DNA from: Planctomycetota bacterium
GTDB taxonomy: Bacteria; Planctomycetota; Planctomycetia; Pirellulales; Pirellulaceae
DNA: 64,000 nt
Assembly: GCA_963204915.1 (NCBI GenBank)
Contig: CAUJHS010000117.1
Coordinates: forward strand, 124,001-188,000
Reading direction: 5' to 3'
This document shows positions 33,388 to 41,339 of the stretch, in pieces (position 1 is the first letter of the stretch; each line of letters opens with the position of its first letter). A model generated the notes under the pieces. The model ran no database searches and was not told the DNA's origin. It saw only the letters and a program-made list of their open reading frames with translations. Made by a program: the position numbers and the translations under genes.

Positions 33388-35589
33388 ATGATTCAAGCGA
33401 GCACAATCGTGTCTCCCGAAACTGCGACCAAAAAAACGGCTCCCGGCGTTGAACTCACAGCCCAAAGCCTTTATGACAAATGCAACGCCCTGGCCCGCAA
33501 TTTGTGGTGGACCTGGCACCCCGAGGTGATCAACCTTTTCCGTGACTTAGACCCCATTCGCTGGCGGCAGCTCGACCATAATCCGATCGCGCTGCTCAAG
33601 GAGTTCACTCCCGAACGGCTCGAAATTCGCGCCGCCGAAATGGTGCTCTACAGCCGCATCAACCACGCGTACCGCCGCCTCAAAGAATACATGGCGGAAA
33701 AGCAAACTTGGAGCGCCACCAACGCGGGCGTGTTGGGCGCCAAGCCGGTGGCGTACTTTTCGGCCGAGTTCGGAATCCACGAATCCCTTCCCATTTACTC
33801 GGGCGGCTTGGGCGTCCTCTCGGGCGATCACATCAAAAGCGCTAGCGGCTTGGGCGTTCCCCTGGTAGCGATTGGCTTGTTCTATGACCAGGGCTACTTC
33901 CGTCAACGCCTGGACGAGCAGGGATATCAGAGCGAGTTGTACCAAGACACGAACGTCGAAGACCTGCCGATGGAGCCGGCCCTCTCACCTGAGGGGGAGC
34001 CCATCACGGTTCGCATCGAGACTCGCAATGGTGATTTGTTCGCCAAAGTTTGGCTAATGCACGTGGGTCGCGTGCCGCTTTACCTGCTCGACTGCGACGT
34101 GCCAGGCAATAAGCCTGAAGACCGCGAATTAACCTCGCGGCTGTACGGCGGCGACGAGCGAACCCGCATTCGTCAAGAGTTGGTGCTAGGTGTCGGAGGC
34201 GTACGAGCGCTGCGCGCCCTGGGCATTACTCCTGGCATGTATCACTTGAATGAAGGGCACAGCGCCTTCGCTCCCTTAGAGGTGATGCGTGAGCGCATGC
34301 ACAATGACGGTCGCTCGTTTGAAGACGCCCTGCGCGAAGTGTCTCAGCAGACCGTCTTCACCACCCATACCCCCGTGCCCGCTGGTCACGACCGTTTCCG
34401 AGGCGATCTGGCCGAGGAGCATCTTGGACCGCTACGCGATGCACTGCACATCTCCTATGACCAACTGATGGGACTCGGTCGCGTTGAGCCGCAAAACGGC
34501 AACGAACCGTTCTGCATGACGGTCGTGGGCTTGAAACTGTCTCGTCGAGCCAATGCCGTCAGCGCGCTCCATGGGCATATCACGCGCCGGATGTGGTCCA
34601 ACCTTTGGCCCTGGCGCGTGGAAGATGAAATTCCCATCGGGCACATTACCAACGGCGTCCATATTCCCAGTTGGCTCGCATGGCAGATGCAGCAGCTTTA
34701 TGACCGTTACTTCCCCGCCGACTGGATGACCAAAATGGGTGAGTCGGAAGTGTGGAAAAACATCTATCAGGTCGATCCGGGCGAATTGTGGGAGACTCAC
34801 GTCGCGCTCAAGAGTTTGCTGCTCCAGTTCGTGCGTCGCCGACTGGCCCGGCAATGCCGTCGGCGTGGCGAGAACGATGAGGTAATCGAGGCCGCTCGTA
34901 ACATTCTCGATCCCAACGTGTTGACCATTGGGTTTGGTCGCCGATTCGCAACGTACAAACGCGCAACGCTCATCATGCGCGACAAAGAACGCCTTTACCG
35001 TTTGCTCAATGACACCGAGCGGCCGATTCAGTTCATCTTTTCGGGCAAGGCGCATCCCAAAGATGAGCCGGGCAAAAAGTTCATCCAGGAAATTGCGAAT
35101 GCGCGCTTCGACGGCCGCAACAACAACCGCATCGTGTTTATTGAAGATTATGACATCAACGTCGCCCGCCACATGATTCAAGGCGTCGATGTGTGGTTGA
35201 ACAATCCGCGTCGTCCCTTAGAGGCCTCGGGCACCAGCGGGCAAAAAGTCGTGTTGAACGGCGGGCTGAATTTCTCAGTGCTCGATGGTTGGTGGGCCGA
35301 AGCATACGACGGCCAGAATGGTTTCGCCATTGGCCGTGGCTTCAGCCACGTGAACGACGAAGTGACCGACGCTCGCGACGCCGAGTACCTATACGATACG
35401 TTGGAGAATGAAATCATCGCGACCTACTACGATCGCGACGTCGACGGCCTGCCGCGACGCTGGATACGCATGATGATGAACTCGATTGGAAGCCTCGCGT
35501 GGCGGTTTAGCGCACATCGTATGGTGATGGATTATACGCGGGCTTGCTACGTCCCTGCCGCCGGTGGGCTGAGTTGCGATATGCCGTAA
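33388..35589 (+). CDS. Alpha-glucan (glycogen) phosphorylase
   Basis: This GT35-family enzyme releases glucose 1-phosphate from glycogen or maltodextrin. ATG 33388 follows GGAGAAGG by eight bases and gives 733 residues; the frame extends to a TTG at 33325 without support. The N-terminus (NALARNLWWTWHPEVINLF) and AYFSAEFGIHESLPIYSGGL are typical of the shorter bacterial phosphorylase subfamily rather than the muscle type. The PLP lysine is about residue 620 in EASGTSGQKVVLNGG, where family members often have GTSGMKAAMNG. NEGHSAF and GFGRRFATYKRA are also present. The subfamily lacks the N-terminal allosteric region of animal enzymes. Confidence 0.93.
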   Translation: MIQASTIVSPETATKKTAPGVELTAQSLYDKCNALARNLWWTWHPEVINLFRDLDPIRWRQLDHNPIALLKEFTPERLEIRAAEMVLYSRINHAYRRLKEYMAEKQTWSATNAGVLGAKPVAYFSAEFGIHESLPIYSGGLGVLSGDHIKSASGLGVPLVAIGLFYDQGYFRQRLDEQGYQSELYQDTNVEDLPMEPALSPEGEPITVRIETRNGDLFAKVWLMHVGRVPLYLLDCDVPGNKPEDRELTSRLYGGDERTRIRQELVLGVGGVRALRALGITPGMYHLNEGHSAFAPLEVMRERMHNDGRSFEDALREVSQQTVFTTHTPVPAGHDRFRGDLAEEHLGPLRDALHISYDQLMGLGRVEPQNGNEPFCMTVVGLKLSRRANAVSALHGHITRRMWSNLWPWRVEDEIPIGHITNGVHIPSWLAWQMQQLYDRYFPADWMTKMGESEVWKNIYQVDPGELWETHVALKSLLLQFVRRRLARQCRRRGENDEVIEAARNILDPNVLTIGFGRRFATYKRATLIMRDKERLYRLLNDTERPIQFIFSGKAHPKDEPGKKFIQEIANARFDGRNNNRIVFIEDYDINVARHMIQGVDVWLNNPRRPLEASGTSGQKVVLNGGLNFSVLDGWWAEAYDGQNGFAIGRGFSHVNDEVTDARDAEYLYDTLENEIIATYYDRDVDGLPRRWIRMMMNSIGSLAWRFSAHRMVMDYTRACYVPAAGGLSCDMP

Positions 35590-35652
35590 GCCAAACGGTT
35601 CTTATCATTTCGCTTTCCCTTGGCTTTGGGCTTCACGCCAGGCGGCAACATC

Positions 35653-35839
35653 ATGGAGAGCCCCATTACGCCTTCTCCGCGCGAGGAACGAATCTCGCGC
35701 GGAACTGACGGACTCGCTGACGCCGCTCCGGCCCGCCTGTCCTGTGTGCGGCGGGGCGTTGGTGGAAATCCGCGGGAAGCTCCAATGTTCGCAATGCCGC
35801 ACGATTTGCGAAACCTGTTGCGAAGGCGGGCGCGGGTAA
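35653..35839 (+). CDS. Small zinc-ribbon protein frame lacking a normal in-frame start
   Basis: A frame ending at TAA 35837-35839 reads LRPACPVCGGALVEIRGK, then LQCSQCRTICETCCEGGRG: a compact zinc-ribbon with two CxxC pairs and a conserved-looking CCEGG tail. No ATG, GTG or TTG is in frame before it. The nearest ATG (35653) is one base out of frame. Either a CTG (35705 or 35717) is used, or a single-base indel or frameshift separates the ATG from the ribbon. A strong hairpin lies exactly between them. The pattern is familiar from small bacterial zinc-ribbon proteins of unknown role; I cannot name a family. Confidence 0.5.
35676..35703. repeat. Perfect 10-bp inverted repeat (hairpin)
   Basis: TCCGCGCGAG and CTCGCGCGGA form a perfect 10-base-pair stem around an eight-base loop (GAACGAAT). 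It lies about 90 bases after the phosphorylase stop and directly before the zinc-ribbon frame. No T tract follows, so a classical terminator is unlikely, although it could end or protect the phosphorylase transcript. Confidence 0.6.
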
Positions 35840-36226
35840 GTTGCCGTCTTCGCACCGAGCCCCATCCCCACTATGGGGTTGCGTTTTGCGCCATTCATCG
35901 CTGAGACGGCGGAGGATCTCTGCCTTTTGCGGTGCGAATATTAGAGATGCTTGTCGGGCCCCACGGCATTTCTGAAATTGTGCGACGCGCCAAACCCTAA
36001 ATCCGGCCACAACTTCACAAAACATCTCCCATGTCTCCTATTTTGCCGAAAGCGCCCTAGCGACTCGTGTTGAATGACGATAGGCTTAATATGATCTAGC
36101 TCCAGGGCGGGCGTTCTCAACGGATTGACCACAGCATTAACGAATGTCAACTGGGGCGGGCAGGACATCAAAAGTCGGGTTGACGCAACGTGTTACTGAA
36201 GCCGCATTGAGAGAGATCCCGACCCC
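35840..36226. other. Intergenic region before the cytochrome P450 gene
   Basis: About 390 bases separate the zinc-ribbon frame from the P450 start. Short frames on both strands lack ribosome-binding sites and residue patterns, and I see no RNA gene or terminator. A P450 promoter is expected here but none is clear. Confidence 0.4.
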
Positions 36227-37666
36227 ATGCCTGTTTCGAACTCCGCGTCGACCGCGAGTGTCGCTGAGCGTTTGCCAATTACGTATGGCTCACTGGCGCA
36301 AGCGGTTGCCGATCCGCTTGGCGCGATCCGACAACAATACGAAAGTCACGGCCCGATCTCTGCTTGGGAAGACGGCGGGCAACGTGTCGTCTTTGTCTTT
36401 GGCCCTGAATACAATCAGCGAGTTCTCACCGACACCGAAACCTTCCACTCTTGGTTTTTCCCTGTTCGGGGGCCGCGCGGATCGGCGCAGCGTAATTTAA
36501 CCAGCGGCCTGTTGAATCAGAACGGGGCGCACCATCGCGAGCAACGGCGCATCGTCATGGAGCCGTTTCAACGGCGAAGCTTCGCCGCTTACGGCCCACG
36601 TATCGTGGAAATGACCGAAGCGATGCTCCATGATTGGGAGCCAGGTCAGGTGCGCGACTTGCACGCCGAAATGAACCGACTGCTGCTCCGCGTGACGAGT
36701 TCGTTGCTGTTCGGTTTTGACTGCCCGGATCTCGCGTTCGAATTGGGGGAAACCATCGAACGATGGGGCGAAATGAACCACCACATGGGGCTAGCCGCGA
36801 TCATTCCCCACACGAGTCAGAGTTTCGATTACGACAAGCTCTTGACCTACGCGGAGCATGTGGAAGGCAAAATCAAGCAGATGATTCAGGTGCGCCGCGC
36901 CAATCCTCATGGCGACGATGTCCTGTCGATCCTACTACGCAGTCAAGCTTCGGGAAGCGGTTTGAGCGACGAAGAACTGATCGGGCAAACCAACTTGCTG
37001 TTCGCCGCGGCTCACTTGACGACGGCCCACAGTTTGACGTGGACCTTTTTCCTGCTCGCGCAGCATCCCGCAGAAGGCGACAAGCTAACCCAAGAGTTAA
37101 TGGAGTTGGAGACGTCGGGCGAATTCGAGGCGTTCCACCTTGAGAAACTTGCCTACACCGATCGGCTCCTGAAGGAGTCGCTACGCATTCTCCCCGGTTC
37201 CGCTTACGTGCAGCGTCTTTGCGTCCGGCCGGCGCAATTGGGTCCGTTCACGTTGAGTCGCGGCACGGTAGTGCTGTTCAGCCAGTACATGACGCATCAC
37301 ATGCGGGAGTTGTATGATGAGCCGGAGCGGTTTTCGCCCGATCGCTGGCTCACCATTCGACCCTCGCCGTTTGCTTATTTGCCATTTGGGGCGGGACCGC
37401 ACAACTGCTTGGGCGGCCCCTTAGCCACGATGCTCATGAAACTGGTGGTTCCTTTGGTGTGGCGTCGATTCCGCATGCGAGTCGTACCGCATTCAGAAAT
37501 CAATGCAAATGCCGTGGCTACGATGCTTGCGCCGCTCACTCCGGTGCGCATGCAGCTTTTGAGGGCGCAAGAGGCGCTCGTTCGCGCCGAGGTCACGGGA
37601 AACATTCACCGTTACGTCGATCTATCGGCATCGACGCTCGAAGGCGCATCGAATCTCGCTACTTAG
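36227..37666 (+). CDS. Cytochrome P450
   Basis: This 479-residue soluble P450 should catalyse a heme-dependent oxidation. The heme ligand is about Cys394 in PFGAGPHNCLGG, and the ExxR motif is in LLKESLRI (about 317-320). The I-helix reads LLFAAAHLTTAHSLTW: the usual acidic residue before Thr-Thr is Leu and the preceding Gly is Ala, so the proton-relay acid is missing. A tail of about 45 residues after the normal end (ALVRAEVTGNIHRYVDLSAS) is unusual. No signal anchor is present and no ferredoxin or reductase is adjacent. Its stop overlaps the convergent deoxyhypusine-synthase-like gene by 8 nt. Confidence 0.9.
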   Translation: MPVSNSASTASVAERLPITYGSLAQAVADPLGAIRQQYESHGPISAWEDGGQRVVFVFGPEYNQRVLTDTETFHSWFFPVRGPRGSAQRNLTSGLLNQNGAHHREQRRIVMEPFQRRSFAAYGPRIVEMTEAMLHDWEPGQVRDLHAEMNRLLLRVTSSLLFGFDCPDLAFELGETIERWGEMNHHMGLAAIIPHTSQSFDYDKLLTYAEHVEGKIKQMIQVRRANPHGDDVLSILLRSQASGSGLSDEELIGQTNLLFAAAHLTTAHSLTWTFFLLAQHPAEGDKLTQELMELETSGEFEAFHLEKLAYTDRLLKESLRILPGSAYVQRLCVRPAQLGPFTLSRGTVVLFSQYMTHHMRELYDEPERFSPDRWLTIRPSPFAYLPFGAGPHNCLGGPLATMLMKLVVPLVWRRFRMRVVPHSEINANAVATMLAPLTPVRMQLLRAQEALVRAEVTGNIHRYVDLSASTLEGASNLAT

Positions 37667-38711
37667 CAGCGACTTCCTTTTCATAGATTTTGCTGAAGCG
37701 TCGGGCATGACGGTTGCGCCAAGCACCCTGGTGATATCCGTACGCCGCGATCAGGGGAACGGCAAGAGTTGCTTCACTGTAAACCATCTGCTCGAACGCG
37801 GTATCCACTTTGCCCCAACTGGACGCTTCCTTGAGCGTCGAGCTGGAGAGCGCGCCGTCGCGCACATCGGCCACCGTCACCTGAATGGCGTATTTGTGCA
37901 TGGGGGCGTCATGCCCCAGAATGTCGGACGCCACCACAATGTCTTGCGTGAAATTCTTGGGCACTCCGCCGCCGATCATGAAGATGCCGGTGGTCGGATT
38001 ATGAATTTTCACCTGGGTTAATTCGTAAAAATCCTTAGCGCTGTCGAACGAGGTCTTCGCCTCATCGCCGCGCTCGAAGTAGTGGCTTACAATCCCCAAC
38101 CCGGCGGAACAGTCGGAAAACGCTGGGCAGAAAATGGGCAGATCATGCTCGTACGCAAGACGGACGATCGAGTCTTCGCCCTTGCCTTGCTCGACGAGGT
38201 ATCGGCCCATCTCACGAATGAACTCACGCGAAGAGTACGGCCGCGGGGGCAGTTCATCGGCGAGTTGCTTGACCGTCTCATCGCAAATCCGTAGTTCATC
38301 TTCGTCGATCAGCGTGTCGTAGATGCGGTCAATATGCAGTTCGCGCAGCTCGTTGTCATCCATGCCGGCCTTTAACCGATCTTCGGCTTGATAGTGCCGG
38401 AACCCAAGCGCCTCGAAGAAATCTTGATCGACAATGTTCGCACCGGTGCTGACGATACAGTCGACCATGCGGCTACGGATCATTTCAGCGAAAGTATTCT
38501 TTAAGCCGGCGCTAATGAGCGAACCCGCCAGGCACAAGATAATGCCACAGTCTTGATCGTTGAGCATGCGGTTGTAAATGTCCGCCGCACGGGCCAGATC
38601 GCGGGCGCTAAACGCCATGTCGCGCATCGCCTCGACCAAGGGCGTCACGTTATGCTGAGTAATGTCGAAATGCTCGACCGTGCGAGAAAGCAGCTGTTCC
38701 TTAGACAACAT
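37659..38711 (-). CDS. Deoxyhypusine synthase-family protein
   Basis: ATG 38711 follows GAGGTG by nine bases and gives 350 residues; a TTG at 38750 is in frame. Family motifs are LCLAGSLISAGLKNTFAEMI, VSTGANIVDQDFFEALG, HNPTTGIFMIGGGVPKNF and KEASSWGKVD, the last containing the lysine that carries the aminobutyl intermediate in deoxyhypusine synthase. The eukaryotic substrate eIF5A is not found in bacteria, so bacterial relatives are thought to transfer the aminobutyl group to other amines, for example in polyamine synthesis. The exact product here is unknown. It is convergent with the P450 gene. Confidence 0.87.
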   Translation of the reverse strand: MLSKEQLLSRTVEHFDITQHNVTPLVEAMRDMAFSARDLARAADIYNRMLNDQDCGIILCLAGSLISAGLKNTFAEMIRSRMVDCIVSTGANIVDQDFFEALGFRHYQAEDRLKAGMDDNELRELHIDRIYDTLIDEDELRICDETVKQLADELPPRPYSSREFIREMGRYLVEQGKGEDSIVRLAYEHDLPIFCPAFSDCSAGLGIVSHYFERGDEAKTSFDSAKDFYELTQVKIHNPTTGIFMIGGGVPKNFTQDIVVASDILGHDAPMHKYAIQVTVADVRDGALSSSTLKEASSWGKVDTAFEQMVYSEATLAVPLIAAYGYHQGAWRNRHARRFSKIYEKEVAAK

Positions 38712-38893
38712 CGTTTGCAACACCTCGGGCAAGGGAGAGCCATCAGCCAAAAGTCAACCACACTCGCCAGCGACGGCGAACGTAGTCCGTCGGCGATCGA
38801 TCGGCGTTTTTTATTTTATCGTGTCATACGGGAGGGACTACCCGGCGCCTTTGTGTTTTCTGGCGATTGCCGCCATAATGTTCCCGTCAAGCC

Positions 38894-39118
38894 ATGAGCC
38901 ACCGATCGAGTGACATGATGTCCAGCATTCGACCCGCACAACCCAACACCGGACTGATTCTTCAAGGCGACCGTATAATGGGAGGCGTCAACTTGCCTGA
39001 AGCGTCGGAAGCGTTCATTCGCGAGTTCAACACGCGATATGGGCACCTGGGCATCCGTGTTGTGCCAAATTACCTGTTGCCTAACGGAAGTCCGACCTCG
39101 GAAACGCGTCAGGGGTGA
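38894..39118 (+). CDS. Small hypothetical protein
   Basis: The 74-residue frame begins MSHRSSDMMSS and includes LILQGDRIMGGVNLPEASEA and REFNTRYGHLGIRVVPNYLL. The residue mix is plausible for a real protein, but no domain, signal or ribosome-binding site is clear. Its TGA overlaps a GTG that begins the next frame (GTGA), suggesting coupling with the membrane protein that follows. Confidence 0.4.
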   Translation: MSHRSSDMMSSIRPAQPNTGLILQGDRIMGGVNLPEASEAFIREFNTRYGHLGIRVVPNYLLPNGSPTSETRQG

Positions 39119-39687
39119 AACTCGGCCGTGGGGCGAGGAGCTCTATCTCGTGCGGCGACGCATCGACTCCGACCAACCCAGGTATGGCGCAAATCGTCCA
39201 TCGTATGACGATGCGTTCCCTGAGCAGCATGAAGGAAGACCCGCACGGCTCCACTATGAACACCCCCGGCAGTACGACTCGCAGACATTCGCCAATGCGT
39301 TCGGCCGCCGCCCTCGGCGTCTTCCTGGTGTTTGTTGTCGCGGCAGGAGTCTTCCTTGCGTACCGTTTATGGAAGATGATCGACTTGCAGGACAGGGGGC
39401 TTAGGTCGGACGCACTTTGGTTTATCACCTTACGAGATGTCTCACTGACGTTCGTCATGGCAAGCGGCGGCGGGTTGCTTGCCTCGTTTTTTGGCAAAGG
39501 AGGCGTCGTCAGCCGGATGATCGTGGGCGGGTTGTTGCTGCTAAGTCTTGGCGTTTTTGGATTTAGCGCCACCGCCGAACGGCGCCTGCGAACGAGCGTG
39601 CAGAACAACTTGGAACAGCTTAAACGAGCACTGGAAAACTACCATCAAACCTATCGCAGCAGCGAGTCGAGTTCAGGGGAAAAATGA
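39115..39687 (+). CDS. Hypothetical membrane protein
   Basis: The 190-residue frame starts at GTG 39115, overlapping the previous stop; in-frame ATGs at 39184, 39229 and 39256 are alternatives, and the true start may be 39256 because conservation-like sequence begins near RSAAALGVFLVFVVAAGVFL. Hydrophobic helices are at about 62-85 and, as a pair, in 112-155. The C-terminus is a charged helix (NNLEQLKRALENYHQTYRSS). No family is recognised. Confidence 0.5.
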   Translation: MKLGRGARSSISCGDASTPTNPGMAQIVHRMTMRSLSSMKEDPHGSTMNTPGSTTRRHSPMRSAAALGVFLVFVVAAGVFLAYRLWKMIDLQDRGLRSDALWFITLRDVSLTFVMASGGGLLASFFGKGGVVSRMIVGGLLLLSLGVFGFSATAERRLRTSVQNNLEQLKRALENYHQTYRSSESSSGEK

Positions 39688-39787
39688 CTTCCGCTTCTAG
39701 CCTCTCTAACCGATTCGTTGACGAAACAATCTTTCGCCAGAACACGCGTTCCAACGGTATCTTGATTTGTCGTCAAAAGGTAACGCT

Positions 39788-40090
39788 ATGGGCTGGGCCA
39801 CGCAGTATATCGCCCGATTGCATGAAGGCGAAACGGTTCAGTTTCGACCACGCGGAAACTCCATGTCCGGCAAAATCGATTCCGGGCAGTTGTGCACGGT
39901 TGAGCCCGTCGATCCAACAACCCTTTGCGTTGGCGATATCGTCTTGTGCAAGGTCAAGGGAACTGAATACTTGCATTTAATCAAAGCCATTCAAGGCCAG
40001 CGATTTCAGATCGGCAACAATCGAGGCCGCATCAACGGTTGGATTACGGCGCATTCCATCTACGGCCGCTGCGTTTCGGTCGAGTCATGA
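39788..40090 (+). CDS. Stand-alone S24/S26-like peptidase domain protein
   Basis: ATG 39788 follows AAAGG by about eight bases and gives 100 residues. The sequence FRPRGNSMSGKIDSGQLCTV matches the catalytic-serine strand of LexA/UmuD-type (S24) and signal-peptidase (S26) folds, and DIVLCKVKGTEYLHLIKAI supplies the likely catalytic lysine about 40 residues later. QIGNNRGRINGW fits the end of the domain. Unlike LexA there is no helix-turn-helix, and unlike signal peptidase there is no membrane anchor. It may process a partner protein, but the dyad and activity are inferred. It ends 74 bases before trpD. Confidence 0.68.
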   Translation: MGWATQYIARLHEGETVQFRPRGNSMSGKIDSGQLCTVEPVDPTTLCVGDIVLCKVKGTEYLHLIKAIQGQRFQIGNNRGRINGWITAHSIYGRCVSVES

Positions 40091-40163
40091 TACGAACAAC
40101 TCGCCCATCCGTCGCGCGGTAAAATAGGGAACGAAAACTCTCACTCCTTAAACCGGAAACTCC

Positions 40164-41198
40164 GTGAACGATTTTGACGCTTATCTCGGTCGCGTCTCGG
40201 CGGGCGAAAGCCTGACGATGGACGAAATGACCACCGTGATCGACCACATCATGCAAGGCGGCTGCGACGAAAACCGCATCGCGATGTTGCTCACCGCGCT
40301 GCATCATAAAGGGGAAACGGTCGAGGAGGTTGCCGGCGCCGCGGCGGCGCTGCGCCGCCACATGACTTGTATTCCCACCCAGCGCACCAACCTTCTCGAC
40401 ACATGCGGCACTGGCGGCGACGGTTCGGGGACATTCAACATCAGCACGGCGGCGGCGCTCGTTGCGGCGGCCGCCGGCGCCGTTGTGGCGAAACATGGTA
40501 ATCGGCGGATCACGAGCAAGTCCGGCTCGGCGGATGTGTTGGTCGAGCTCGGGGTTAATGTGGAAGCTCCCGTCGCCGTTGTGGGGCGATGCTTGGACGA
40601 AGTCGGCGTGTGTTTTTGCTTCGCTCCGCAACTGCATCCGGCGATGAAGCACGTCGCGCCGGTGCGCCGCGCGCTCGGCTTCCGCACAATCTTTAACCTG
40701 CTGGGACCATTGGTGAATCCTGCCCAAGCCCAGTTTCAGTTGGTCGGCGTCGGTAATCCGCGCCTGCAAGACTTAGTGGCAGGCGCCATGCGGCTCTTGG
40801 GTAGTGAACGCTCCATCGTCGTGTGCGGTGAAGACGGCATGGACGAAGTCACGCTGTTTGGCTCAACTCGGGCGATTGAATGCCGTCGCGGCGACGCGCA
40901 AGAATCGACTTGGCGGCCGGAACACTTCGGGCTCGTGACTCGCACCGAAGGACACGAAGCGATGAAAGCCGAAACCCCAGCCGAGAGCGCCGTCTTGATT
41001 CGCCGCGTGCTGGACGGAGAGCCTGGCCCTTCACGAGAGATTGTTCTGTTGAATGCAGCCGCAGCTTTGTGGACGGTACAACAAGGCGACTCGCTGCACA
41101 CCTGCACCGACCGGGCCACCGAAGCGATTGACAGCGGCGCCGCGCGACAGAAGTTAGCGGAGTTGATCGAAGTCAGCAACTCGATCCCCACCAATTAG
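40164..41198 (+). CDS. trpD: Anthranilate phosphoribosyltransferase
   Basis: TrpD joins anthranilate to phosphoribosyl pyrophosphate, the second committed step of tryptophan synthesis. The gene begins at GTG 40164 and gives 344 residues, the normal length. The substrate-binding glycine-rich segment DTCGTGGDGSGTFNIST is followed by AAGAVVAKHGNRRITSKSGS and RTIFNLLGPLVNPA. The metal-binding acidic pair is near GEDGMDEVTLFG. No other trp gene is visible in the window, so it is not in a complete trp operon here. Confidence 0.95.
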   Translation: MNDFDAYLGRVSAGESLTMDEMTTVIDHIMQGGCDENRIAMLLTALHHKGETVEEVAGAAAALRRHMTCIPTQRTNLLDTCGTGGDGSGTFNISTAAALVAAAAGAVVAKHGNRRITSKSGSADVLVELGVNVEAPVAVVGRCLDEVGVCFCFAPQLHPAMKHVAPVRRALGFRTIFNLLGPLVNPAQAQFQLVGVGNPRLQDLVAGAMRLLGSERSIVVCGEDGMDEVTLFGSTRAIECRRGDAQESTWRPEHFGLVTRTEGHEAMKAETPAESAVLIRRVLDGEPGPSREIVLLNAAAALWTVQQGDSLHTCTDRATEAIDSGAARQKLAELIEVSNSIPTN

Positions 41199-41204
41199 CC
41201 TTCG

Positions 41205-41232
41205 CACAAGGGAATAAACCTTTCGCCTTGTG
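41205..41232 (+). terminator. Hairpin after trpD, terminator-like without T tract
   Basis: CACAAGG (41205-41211) pairs with CCTTGTG (41226-41232) in a 7-base-pair stem with a 14-base loop, seven bases after the trpD stop. No T run follows, so it may instead stabilise the mRNA end. Confidence 0.3.
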
Positions 41233-41339
41233 GATCGTCTTAAATGGTGGGTGTGACAGCGCTTAGGCGCATCCGTTGGCGGCTGAAGATCTTGTCGGCC
41301 TTGCGTCAGTTACGATTCCGCGATGAGGCGCCTTTGATC

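Noticed and set aside
35620..35904. 94-codon plus-strand frame containing the ATG at 35653
   Set aside because: After the hairpin this frame reads Arg-rich noise, whereas the zinc ribbon is in the neighbouring frame; it is not a gene by itself.
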